Assembly (NCBI GenBank): GCA_003451975.1 | Contig: DMIX01000149.1 | Coordinates: forward strand, 1-13,398 | Reading direction: 5' to 3' | DNA: 13,398 nucleotides | DNA from: Propionibacteriaceae bacterium | GTDB lineage: Bacteria; Actinomycetota; Actinomycetes; Propionibacteriales; Propionibacteriaceae | Shown here: one piece after another, positions 1-6,982 of the stretch | Layout: each line of letters starts with the position of its first letter | Position numbering within the stretch: position 1 is the first letter of the stretch | Position numbers and translations under genes: made by a program | Notes under the pieces: generated by a model | The model's input: the letters and a program-made list of their open reading frames with translations, nothing else | What the model was told of the DNA's origin: nothing | The model's database searches: none

Positions 1-918
1 GACCGCCACCAGGCGACGGGCGGCAGTGTCCACGGTGACCTGGACATGGACGGCATTGGAACCGACGACCGACTGTGTCTGCGGCCAGACACCCTCGGGG
101 AGCACTGTGACGAACGGGTCGGCAGCGTAGGCATCGAGGTAGGACTGACGTGCCTGTGCAGTAGAGATGTCAGCCACCAACGGTGCCGTGACAGTGGCCA
201 GGATCCCCCGCGACATCGGCGCCAGCACCGGGGTGAAGGACACCGTGGGGGTGGCAGCGCCCAGCGCCGCGAAGTTCTGCAGGATCTCCGGCACATGCCG
301 GTGCACTCCGCCGACGCCGTAGGCGCTCGCCGAACCCATGACTTCAGAGCCGAGCAGGTTGGCCTTGAGGGATTTACCTGCCCCTGAGGCGCCCGACGCC
401 GCGACGGCAACCACGTCGGTTCCATCGACCAGTCCCGCGGTGAGTGCTGGGAGTAGGGCGAGGGTTACCGAGGTCGGATAGCACCCCGGGACAGCGATGC
501 GTTTGGTACCGACAAGTCGGTCGCGCTGGCCAGGGAGCTCCGGCAGCCCGTATGGCCAGGTGCCGGCATGGTCGGTGCCATAGAACTGCCGCCACTGGGC
601 GGGATCGATGAGTCGGTGGTCAGCACCGGCGTCAACCACCAAGATGTCAGGCCCCAATTGCGCGGCAATGGCGGCCGAGGTTCCGTGTGGAAGCGCCAGA
701 ATCACCACATCATGCCCGGCCAGATTCTCGGCGGTAGTCTCCAGGATCACTCGGTCGCCCAGCGCGGTGAGGTGCTGATGATGGCTGAGCAGCAGGCTGC
801 CAGCGCTCGATCCAGCAGTAAGTGCACCGATTTCGAACTCAGGAGTGGACAACAACAGCCGCAGGGCTTCTCCCCCGGCATACCCGGTGGCGCCAGCCAC
901 CGCAACCGAAAACGTCAT
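1..918 (-). CDS. argC: N-acetyl-gamma-glutamyl-phosphate reductase (ArgC), 3' end cut by window edge
   Basis: ArgC reduces N-acetylglutamyl-5-phosphate to the semialdehyde with NADPH, the third step of arginine synthesis in the cytoplasm. The minus-strand frame from ATG 918-916 stays open for 306 codons to base 1. ArgC is usually about 340-350 residues, so a short C-terminal piece is missing. The N-terminus has the nucleotide-binding loop [11 protein letters not shown] (residues 7-17). The catalytic cysteine is in PGCYPTS (Cys146), and [10 protein letters not shown] matches the conserved histidine segment. ATG 918 is chosen because it lies six residues before the Rossmann strand; ATG 923 is out of frame. 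There is no Shine-Dalgarno sequence ahead of it, which fits a leaderless message from the promoter proposed at 925-954. argC usually opens an arginine operon, and the rest would lie left of the window. It has no evident functional link to the divergent heme genes. Confidence 0.95.
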   Translation of the reverse strand, partial: MTFSVAVAGATGYAGGEALRLLLSTPEFEIGALTAGSSAGSLLLSHHQHLTALGDRVILETTAENLAGHDVVILALPHGTSAAIAAQLGPDILVVDAGADHRLIDPAQWRQFYGTDHAGTWPYGLPELPGQRDRLVGTKRIAVPGCYPTSVTLALLPALTAGLVDGTDVVAVAASGASGAGKSLKANLLGSEVMGSASAYGVGGVHRHVPEILQNFAALGAATPTVSFTPVLAPMSRGILATVTAPLVADISTAQARQSYLDAYAADPFVTVLPEGVWPQTQSVVGSNAVHVQVTVDTAARRLVAV

Positions 919-932
919 GGCATAACTATGGC
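919..932. promoter_or_regulatory. Inverted repeat over the argC -10 region, possible ArgR operator
   Basis: GGCATA-AC-TATGGC is an inverted repeat with one mismatched pair, directly upstream of the argC start. It resembles the GCAT...ATGC core recalled for actinobacterial ARG boxes. It covers the proposed -10, where a repressor would block argC. The assignment to ArgR rests on position and partial resemblance only. Confidence 0.3.
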
Positions 933-954
933 GCACAGGGAATGAATATTCCAA
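925..954 (-). promoter_or_regulatory. Candidate argC promoter giving a leaderless transcript
   Basis: On the minus strand a -35-like TTGGAA (954-949) and a -10-like CATAGT (930-925) are separated by 18 bases. Transcription starting 6-7 bases past the -10 would begin at about base 918, the first base of the argC ATG. That would explain the missing ribosome binding site; leaderless genes are common in actinobacteria. The match is by eye and the -10 is imperfect. Confidence 0.4.
939..952. promoter_or_regulatory. AT-rich inverted repeat GGAAT-N4-ATTCC in the argC-hemA gap
   Basis: A perfect 5-base inverted repeat with 4-base spacer, containing the 8-base palindrome GAATATTC (944-951). It is the most AT-rich patch in the 919-1021 gap and lies between the proposed argC -35 and -10. 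It could be part of an operator, or belong to the hemA promoter. I see no convincing -35/-10 pair for hemA itself. Confidence 0.25.
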
Positions 955-1012
955 ACCGCTTGCCGTGAACTGCAGCAACGGAGTCCTGACATGGTCGATC
1001 ATCGCCCCGAGT

Positions 1013-1016
1013 GGAG
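1013..1016 (+). promoter_or_regulatory. Ribosome binding site that fixes the hemA start
   Basis: GGAG lies five bases before ATG 1022. The same frame stays open upstream to GTG 965, but that start has no comparable site. Starting at 1022 also puts the catalytic cysteine at residue 50, as in E. coli. Confidence 0.6.
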
Positions 1017-1021
1017 TTACC

Positions 1022-2296
1022 ATGCTCACCGTGCCGATCACCGCTTTGGGTATTAGTCACCACCTGGTCTCCTCAGAAGAACTGGCTGCACTCAGCGCTG
1101 CTGAGCAGCAGATCACCACCGAACTGCTCAACCGTGAAGAGATCGCCGGTTTCGTCTTGCTGAGCACCTGCAACCGGTTCGAGCTCTATTTCGATGCTCC
1201 CAAGTTCCACTCCTCGCTGGAGGCGGTGCTCCACACCATCAGCGGACTACTGCCCGCCAGCAGCGCCGATCTGATCGAGCAGTTCGAGGTTCACGCCGGA
1301 CAGATGGCCGTTCAGCATCTCCTCGAAGTCGCCGCAGGCCTGGACGCCATGGTGGTCGGTGAGGCCGAGATCCTCGGTCAGGTGCGCGACGCCCTCGCCT
1401 CCGCCGAGGGCCACAACACACCCAGCCTGCGTCGGCTCTTCCATGCCGCGCTCACCACCGGCAAAGCCGTCGCCAGCCAAACCAATCTCGGGGCGGCCGG
1501 ACGCTCGGTGGCCTCGGTAGGCCTCGACCTCGTAGAAGAACGTCACTTCCCGCTGGCCGGACGCACAGTGCTGCTGGTCGGCACCGGGAGTTACGCCCGG
1601 GTTGTGACCGCCACCTTGATGCGCCTGGAGTGCACCGATCTGTCGGTCTACTCCCGCAGTGGCCGAGCCGATCGCTTCGCCGCGAGCCACCCCGTGGAGC
1701 CGGTCAGCTCCGATCAACTGCTGGCCGCACTCGGCGAGGCCGATCTGGTCGTCACCTGCAGTGGCCGCGACCACAGCGACTCCCCCGTCATCACCGTCGA
1801 CCTGCTCGACAGCGCTCGCGGCCCAGACAGTGCGCTACTGCCGATCCTGGATCTGTCGCTGTCCGGCGATGTCGCGGCTGCGGCAGCGAATCTAGTCAGC
1901 GTCGATCTGATCGACCTTGATGAGATCGGCGCCCACGCGCCGGCCGAACAAAGCGCAGCCGTCCTGGCCGCCCGGGATCTCGTGACCCGCGGCGTGGACA
2001 CTTACCAGCATCTCGAATCCGGGCGTGCAGCCACCCCGGCCGTGACGGCGATGCGTTCCCATGTGAGCCAGTTCATCGAGCGCGAAATCGAGGCTGCCGC
2101 ACGCCGCTACGACGCCGAGACGGCCTCCGCCGTGGCTCGTTCCTTGCGCCGAGTGTCGAACGCACTGCTGCACACACCCTCACTGCGGGCCGCCGAATTG
2201 GCTCGAGCCGGAGACCTGGACGACTACCAACACGCCCTGCACACCCTGTTCGGCATCGATGTCGATCCTCACGCTGAGGTGGAGGCCCGTTCGTGA
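1022..2296 (+). CDS. hemA: Glutamyl-tRNA reductase (HemA/GtrR)
   Basis: Reduces the glutamate of glutamyl-tRNA(Glu) to glutamate-1-semialdehyde with NADPH, the committed first step of the C5 route; HemL, encoded at the other end of the cluster, takes the product. The protein is 424 residues. The catalytic segment STCNRFELY has Cys50, the same number as in E. coli, and His99 also matches. The signature [20 protein letters not shown] follows. The NADPH domain starts near residue 180 with [13 protein letters not shown], and the C-terminal helical dimerisation part runs to the end. ATG 1022 is preferred over the longer GTG 965 because of its ribosome site and these residue numbers. It is the first gene of the run, and its TGA overlaps the hemE GTG by four bases. 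The first-step enzyme is often regulated, but no regulatory element can be read with confidence here. Confidence 0.97.
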   Translation: MLTVPITALGISHHLVSSEELAALSAAEQQITTELLNREEIAGFVLLSTCNRFELYFDAPKFHSSLEAVLHTISGLLPASSADLIEQFEVHAGQMAVQHLLEVAAGLDAMVVGEAEILGQVRDALASAEGHNTPSLRRLFHAALTTGKAVASQTNLGAAGRSVASVGLDLVEERHFPLAGRTVLLVGTGSYARVVTATLMRLECTDLSVYSRSGRADRFAASHPVEPVSSDQLLAALGEADLVVTCSGRDHSDSPVITVDLLDSARGPDSALLPILDLSLSGDVAAAAANLVSVDLIDLDEIGAHAPAEQSAAVLAARDLVTRGVDTYQHLESGRAATPAVTAMRSHVSQFIEREIEAAARRYDAETASAVARSLRRVSNALLHTPSLRAAELARAGDLDDYQHALHTLFGIDVDPHAEVEARS

Positions 2297-3369
2297 CCTA
2301 CCGACTGCCTGCCAACCATCCGCTGCTCACCGGATTGACCCTCAACTCACCGCTGCTGTGCGCCTACACCGGACGGCCGGTGAGCCGCCGACCGGTATGG
2401 TTCATGCGCCAAGCGGGCCGGTCGCTGCCGGAGTATCGGGCGCTTCGCGAAGGCACCACCATGCTGGGCGCCTGCCTGAACCCGGCGATGGCCGCCGAGA
2501 TCACCTGCCAGCCGGTGCGCCGACACGATGTAGATGCCGGCATCTTCTTCTCCGACATCGTCGTGCCCCTGAAACTGGCTGGGATCGAGGTCGAGATCGA
2601 GCCCGGAGTCGGCCCGGTCATGGCCGCGCCGATCCGCAGTGCGGCCGAGGTGGCGTCGCTGCCCGAGTTGGAGCCCGATGCGCTGCGTCCAATCCGCGAG
2701 GCTGTCGGTCTGTCCGTGGCCGAACTGGGCACCACGCCGCTGATCGGCTTCGCCGGCGCCCCGTTCACCTTGGCGTCCTATCTGATCGAGGGCAGACCCA
2801 ACCGGGAACTGCCCGCGACGCGAGCACTGCTCGCCGAGGATCCCGACACCTGGCAGAAGCTCCTGGCCTGGGTAGCTCGCACCACGACGGCGTTTCTGCG
2901 GGCCCAGGCCGAGGCCGGCGCCAGCGCGCTGCAGTTGTTCGACTCCTGGGTCGGGCGGCTGCAGGTCGAGGAGTACGAGCGTGCTGTGCAGCCTCACTCC
3001 GAGGCGGTCTTTGACGGCATCGCCGATCTGGGCGTCCCCAGGGTGCATTTCGGCACCGCCACCAAGAGCCTGCTGCCGAATCTCTACGCCGCCGGCGCCG
3101 ATGTGGTCGGAGTAGCCTCCGACATCTCGCTGCGCGAGGCCAATGCCCTACTCGGTGGCGACGTGCCGCTGCAGGGCAACCTTGATCCGACGCTGCTGTC
3201 GGCCCCAGCCGAACAACTCTCTGCGGCAGTGGGCCACATCTGCGCCCAGGGCGATTCCGCACCCGGGCACGTCTTCAACCTCGGCCACGGAGTGCCCCCC
3301 GAAACTGATCCGGACGTCCTCACCACCGTCGTCCAACTCGTCCACTCGCTTCCGCCTCGGAACGACTAG
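2293..3369 (+). CDS. hemE: Uroporphyrinogen III decarboxylase (HemE)
   Basis: Removes four carboxyl groups from the acetate side chains of uroporphyrinogen III to give coproporphyrinogen III, without cofactor, in the cytoplasm. The protein is 358 residues, the normal length. Visible motifs are PVWFMRQAGRSLPEYR (substrate-binding Arg39 and Arg43), FFSDI with the key Asp88, FAGAPFTLASYLIEG with Tyr163, FDSWVGRL, and the C-terminal NLGHGV with His332. These are the active-site residues known from human and bacterial HemE, shifted by a residue or two. Translation starts at GTG 2293 inside a GTGA overlap with hemA. An AGGTGGAGG ribosome site lies at 2277-2285. The next gene starts 12 bases after the stop. 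Confidence 0.97.
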   Translation: MTYRLPANHPLLTGLTLNSPLLCAYTGRPVSRRPVWFMRQAGRSLPEYRALREGTTMLGACLNPAMAAEITCQPVRRHDVDAGIFFSDIVVPLKLAGIEVEIEPGVGPVMAAPIRSAAEVASLPELEPDALRPIREAVGLSVAELGTTPLIGFAGAPFTLASYLIEGRPNRELPATRALLAEDPDTWQKLLAWVARTTTAFLRAQAEAGASALQLFDSWVGRLQVEEYERAVQPHSEAVFDGIADLGVPRVHFGTATKSLLPNLYAAGADVVGVASDISLREANALLGGDVPLQGNLDPTLLSAPAEQLSAAVGHICAQGDSAPGHVFNLGHGVPPETDPDVLTTVVQLVHSLPPRND

Positions 3370-3372
3370 GAG
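3368..3372 (+). promoter_or_regulatory. Ribosome binding site of the radical SAM gene
   Basis: AGGAG overlaps the hemE stop codon (TAG 3367-3369) and lies nine bases before ATG 3382. It supports this start and direct operon continuity with hemE. Confidence 0.5.
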
Positions 3373-3381
3373 CCCCCTGAC

Positions 3382-4506
3382 ATGACCACCACTCACGCCG
3401 CTGGCATCGGTTCGGTACGCCCCAATGCAGATTGGGCCTACGACCGCGCACCCATGATCATCTACTGGGAGTTGACCAACGCCTGCGGCCTGGCCTGCCG
3501 TCACTGCCGGGCCACTGCAATGCCGGAGCCGGCCGCCGGTGAGTTGACCACCGAGCAGGCCATCGCCGTCCTGGACGACATCCTCGGCTTCAGTGCCGAC
3601 GGCGAACCGCTGCCCCACCTGGTGATGACCGGCGGCGATCCGCTCAAGCGGACCGATCTCGCCGAACTTGTGGCGGCAGCCACCTCCCGCGGTATCGGAG
3701 TCTCACTCGCGCCGGCTGTGACGCCGCTGCTCACCAAGGAGAAGATCTTCTGGATGAAGGAGATCGGCATCCAGGCCATCTCGTTGTCGCTGGATGCCTC
3801 GAATGCTGAGTACCACGACGGCATCCGGATGGTGCCGGGAACCTTCGACGCCACTCTCACCGCCTTGGACCATGCCGCCGAAGCCGGCCTCCCGGTGCAA
3901 GTGAACACCCTGGTCACCGAGACCACCGCCACCGACCTGCCAGCGGTGTACGAGGTCTTGAGTCAGCACACCCTGATGCAGTGGAGCTTGTTCTTCCTGA
4001 TCTCCATCGGGCGCGGCAGCGAACTGGTCGAGCTCTCCCCCGGCGATGCCGAGCATTGGCTGTTGTGGGCCGCCCGCACCAATCGCGAGGCGCCTTTCCG
4101 AGTGAAGACCACCGAGGCCATGCACTACCGACGCCTCATCACGACCCCGATGCTGCGGGCCGGTAAATCGCGGGCCGAGATCGAAGCCGGGCCGATGTCT
4201 CGCGGCTTCGGTATTCGCGACGGCAACGGCATTGTGTTCATCTCCAACCTCGGCGATGTCTGCCCGTCGGGCTTCCTGCCGATCGAGATCGGCAATGTCA
4301 AGGACACCTCCTTGGTCACGCTGTACCGCGACACCGAACTGATGCGTTCGCTGCGCGAACCCAGCAGCTTCACCGGCCGCTGCGGAGTCTGCGAGTTCAA
4401 CACCTGGTGCGGCGGTTCTCGCGCCCGGGCCTATGCCTGGACCGGGGATCCACTGGAGACCGATCCGCTGTGCCCCTACCAGCCTGCCGCGGGGCACTCT
4501 TCGTGA
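3382..4506 (+). CDS. Radical SAM/SPASM-domain protein, heme-biosynthesis type (AhbD/NirJ-like)
   Basis: A radical SAM enzyme that reductively cleaves S-adenosylmethionine at a [4Fe-4S] cluster. The protein is 374 residues. The cluster motif CGLACRHC (Cys35, Cys39, Cys42) is the canonical CX3CX2C, followed by the SAM-binding MTGGDPL (residues 82-88) and a TIM-barrel core. The C-terminus holds five more cysteines: Cys294 (DVCPSG), Cys334 and Cys337 (CGVCEF), Cys343 (WCGGSRARAYA) and Cys364 (PLCPY). This is a SPASM-type auxiliary-cluster pattern. The CGGxRARAY...GD...DPxC form resembles AhbC, AhbD and NirJ, which modify heme or siroheme side chains. HemN-type oxidases lack such a C-terminus. It lies between hemE and hemY, with a 4-base overlap into hemY. 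The inferred role is decarboxylation of coproporphyrin or coproheme propionates, since no hemQ, hemN or hemF is present here. A peptide-modifying or other SPASM function cannot be excluded. The family call is strong; the reaction is an inference. Confidence 0.85.
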   Translation: MTTTHAAGIGSVRPNADWAYDRAPMIIYWELTNACGLACRHCRATAMPEPAAGELTTEQAIAVLDDILGFSADGEPLPHLVMTGGDPLKRTDLAELVAAATSRGIGVSLAPAVTPLLTKEKIFWMKEIGIQAISLSLDASNAEYHDGIRMVPGTFDATLTALDHAAEAGLPVQVNTLVTETTATDLPAVYEVLSQHTLMQWSLFFLISIGRGSELVELSPGDAEHWLLWAARTNREAPFRVKTTEAMHYRRLITTPMLRAGKSRAEIEAGPMSRGFGIRDGNGIVFISNLGDVCPSGFLPIEIGNVKDTSLVTLYRDTELMRSLREPSSFTGRCGVCEFNTWCGGSRARAYAWTGDPLETDPLCPYQPAAGHSS

Positions 4507-5912
4507 GACTCCTAGTCGTCGGTGGTGGTATCACCGGACTGGCTGCGGCCTGGGAGGCCAGCCGTCCTCGGGACGGAGCGCCGCCCGCACAGGTCGTGGT
4601 GGTCGAATCCGAAGCCACACTGGGCGGCAAACTGCGCACCGAGCAGGTCGACGAGCTGCTCATCGAGCACGGCCCGGACTCCTTCGTGGCCTATCGGCCC
4701 GCGGCACTGCAGTTGATCGACGAACTGGGACTGGGCGATGACGTGATCTCGGTCAGCGGCACCCGAACCGTCTTTCTTCGCTCGCGAGGACGGCTGCATC
4801 CGCTACCCGCAGGCATGGGCATGGTTCTGCCCACGAAGCTGTGGCCCTTCGTGACCACACCGATTCTCACGCCGACCGACAAGCTGCGGGCCGGTTGGGA
4901 TCTGGTGCTGCCCCGCCAACTACGCGAGGGCAAGGACGTCACCATCGGCAGCTTCCTCGCCGCGCGGCTCGGTAAGGGCATCGTGCGACGCTTCGCCGAC
5001 CCCATGGTCGGTGGCATTTATGGTGCCAGCGTCGACGAACTCAGCCTGGATGCGGTATTGCCCTCGCTTCGGGCTGACGAGAAGGCCCACCGAAGCCTCA
5101 TGATGGCCTCGCTGGCGGCCGGGCGTCGCAAGCGCAACACGCCCGGCGCGAACTCGCCATTCCGAACACTGCGCCACGGACTGGGCAGCCTCATCGACGC
5201 GCTGAGCGAACAGTTGAGCCGCGACGGCGTCGAAATCAGGATCGGCACCACCGTGCAGAGCCTGGCCGCCACCGCAGCCGGCGGGGTCGAAGCCACCTTC
5301 GCAGCGGGACCAGAGTCTTTCGATGCAGTCGTGTTGGCCTGCGGATTGCCGGCGGCCGCTCAACTTCTCGGCACTGCGGCACCGCGGGCACGCGCAGCAC
5401 TGGCCGATATTCCGCTGGCCACCTCCACAGTGGTGAATCTGGTCTACCCCACCGATGCCTTTCCCGATCCGGTGACCACCCACGGCTGGTTGGAGGCCGA
5501 GGCGGCACCCATCAGCGGCGTCACGGTGTCGTCGGCCAAGTGGGCTGGACGCGCACCCGCTACACAGGTGTTGATCCGCGCCTTCGTTCCCGGACGCCTT
5601 GGCGCGATCGCCGACGCCCCCGATGACGAACTCGTCGGGGCAGTAACCGCCCACGTCAGTGCGGTGCTGAAGGCGACCAAGCCACCACAGCAGGTGCGCG
5701 TCTCCCGGTGGCCGTCGGTGATGCCGAAGTACACCGTGGGTCATCGTGATCGCGTGGCCACCGTCGAAGCGGCCCTGGCGCAGCTACCCGCCTGGCGCGT
5801 GGCGGGCTCTCCGTTGCGCGGGGTCGGCGTCCCCGATTGTGTCGCCGACGGACGTCGACAGGCCACCCTGGCGCTGACCGGTGCGCTGACCCGCGCGGAG
5901 CTGGGATCATGA
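4503..5912 (+). CDS. hemY: HemY-type porphyrinogen oxidase (coproporphyrinogen III oxidase CgoX / protoporphyrinogen oxidase)
   Basis: An FAD enzyme that oxidises a porphyrinogen to the aromatic porphyrin with oxygen. In Gram-positive bacteria this family usually acts on coproporphyrinogen III (CgoX). The protein is 469 residues when started at GTG 4503. The FAD loop VVGGGITGLAAAWEA begins at residue 5 and Glu35 ends the second strand. LGGKLRTE and EHGPDSF follow. The middle has DPMVGGIYGASVDELSL, and the C-terminus has SVMPKYTVGH and the FAD-contacting GVGVPDCVADGRR. The frame is open upstream to 4407, but those residues would precede the Rossmann strand and lie inside the radical SAM gene. 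GTG 4503 overlaps that gene's TGA in a GTGA and puts the FAD motif at the N-terminus. The local ribosome site is weak, so translational coupling is likely. Whether the substrate is copro- or protoporphyrinogen cannot be read from the sequence. Confidence 0.93.
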   Translation: MRLLVVGGGITGLAAAWEASRPRDGAPPAQVVVVESEATLGGKLRTEQVDELLIEHGPDSFVAYRPAALQLIDELGLGDDVISVSGTRTVFLRSRGRLHPLPAGMGMVLPTKLWPFVTTPILTPTDKLRAGWDLVLPRQLREGKDVTIGSFLAARLGKGIVRRFADPMVGGIYGASVDELSLDAVLPSLRADEKAHRSLMMASLAAGRRKRNTPGANSPFRTLRHGLGSLIDALSEQLSRDGVEIRIGTTVQSLAATAAGGVEATFAAGPESFDAVVLACGLPAAAQLLGTAAPRARAALADIPLATSTVVNLVYPTDAFPDPVTTHGWLEAEAAPISGVTVSSAKWAGRAPATQVLIRAFVPGRLGAIADAPDDELVGAVTAHVSAVLKATKPPQQVRVSRWPSVMPKYTVGHRDRVATVEAALAQLPAWRVAGSPLRGVGVPDCVADGRRQATLALTGALTRAELGS

Positions 5913-6982
5913 CTCTCGGCTACGACGCTGTGATGCTGCTCGGCTTCGGCGGCCCCGAAGGCACAGCTGAAGTCGTGCCCTTCCTGGAGCGGGTGACGGC
6001 TGGCCGTGGCATTCCGCGGGAACGTCTGATCGAGGTCGGCGAGCACTACTTCACGATGGGTGGCGTCAGCCCGATCAACGCCCAGAACCGGACGCTGCGC
6101 GACGCCCTGGACAACGCCTTGCAGGGACTGCTCGGCGAGACCGTCCCGGTGGTGCTGGCGAATCGGAATTCCGCACCCTTCGTGGCTGAGGTGCTCACCG
6201 AACTCGCAACCCAGGGCCGGCGTCGCATCCTCGCGGTGGCCACGTCGGCCTACAGCGGCTATTCCGGTTGTCGGCAGTACCGGGAGGATCTCGCCGCTGC
6301 CCAGCAGGGCTGCGATGTCGAGGTCGTCATCCACAAGCTGCCGCCCTATTTCGATCTGCCCGGGTTCGCCGCAGCCATCGCTGCGTTGCTGGTCGCTGCG
6401 CTGCCGGCCGACCTGGACATCTCGGCTGACACCACTCGGCTGGTCTTCACCACGCATTCGGTACCACTGTCGCTGGCCCGCAGCGCTGGCACCGCCGGTG
6501 ATGCCTATGTCGCCCAGCATCGGGCCGTGGCCGCGGCGGTCAGTGCAGCGTTGGCCGCCGCCACCGGAGTATCGAAGCCGTGGGATCTGGTGTTTCAGTC
6601 ACGCTCCGGGCCACCACAGGTGCCCTGGCTGGAGCCCGATGTGAATGACGCCTTGGTCGATCTGGGGCATCAGGGCATCACCGCCGTGGTGCTGGTGCCG
6701 ATCGGGTTCCTGTCCGATCACATGGAAGTGATTTGGGATCTCGATACCCAGGCGATGCAGACCGCGCAGGCGCACGGAATGCGGCTTATTCGGACCCCGA
6801 CCGTCGGTGTTCATCCCCGCTTCGTCAACGACCTGGCCGGACGTATCGCCGATGCGCTTCGCCAGGGGCCGGTTCCGACCTCGATCGGCGATCCGTGTCA
6901 CGGTGATTGTTGCCTCAATCCCCGTAACCAAGCACCAGTCGTGCCGTCCTGCCACGTTGAATCCCAAGTGATGGAGGCATGA
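5909..6982 (+). CDS. hemH: Ferrochelatase (coproporphyrin ferrochelatase CpfC type) with probable [2Fe-2S] cysteines
   Basis: Inserts ferrous iron into the porphyrin; in most Gram-positive bacteria the substrate is coproporphyrin III. The protein is 357 residues. LLGFGGPEG opens it. The catalytic histidine is His183 in FTTHSVP and the conserved glutamate is Glu273 in GFLSDHMEVIWDLD. A cysteine in YSGYSGCRQYRE (Cys121) and a C-terminal group PCHGDCC (Cys330, Cys334, Cys335) suggest the [2Fe-2S] cluster known in actinobacterial ferrochelatases; a further Cys348 lies near the end. ATG 5909 is chosen because it overlaps the hemY TGA as ATGA, has GGAG eight bases upstream (5897-5900), and leads straight into the conserved first strand. 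The open frame upstream lies inside hemY. The gene ends in an ATGA overlap with hemCD. Confidence 0.95.
   Translation: MTLGYDAVMLLGFGGPEGTAEVVPFLERVTAGRGIPRERLIEVGEHYFTMGGVSPINAQNRTLRDALDNALQGLLGETVPVVLANRNSAPFVAEVLTELATQGRRRILAVATSAYSGYSGCRQYREDLAAAQQGCDVEVVIHKLPPYFDLPGFAAAIAALLVAALPADLDISADTTRLVFTTHSVPLSLARSAGTAGDAYVAQHRAVAAAVSAALAAATGVSKPWDLVFQSRSGPPQVPWLEPDVNDALVDLGHQGITAVVLVPIGFLSDHMEVIWDLDTQAMQTAQAHGMRLIRTPTVGVHPRFVNDLAGRIADALRQGPVPTSIGDPCHGDCCLNPRNQAPVVPSCHVESQVMEA

Noticed and set aside
965..1021. N-terminal extension of hemA from GTG 965
   Set aside because: The extra residues precede the conserved start, the site lacks a ribosome binding sequence, and starting at 1022 places Cys50 and His99 at the E. 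coli positions.
4407..4502. Longer hemY frame starting at 4407
   Set aside because: It lies inside the radical SAM gene and would put about 30 residues before the FAD-binding strand. GTG 4503 in the GTGA overlap is the natural start.
3382..4506. Radical SAM gene as an ordinary HemN (oxygen-independent coproporphyrinogen oxidase)
   Set aside because: HemN has a further cysteine after the CX3CX2C motif and a different C-terminal domain. Here a five-cysteine SPASM-like end is present.
4920..5744. Minus-strand open frame of 274 codons opposite hemY
   Set aside because: Low-complexity shadow of the real gene, with no start context or domain.
5837..5908. Longer hemH frame starting at 5837
   Set aside because: It overlaps the conserved C-terminus of HemY. 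ATG 5909 has a ribosome site and begins the conserved ferrochelatase strand.
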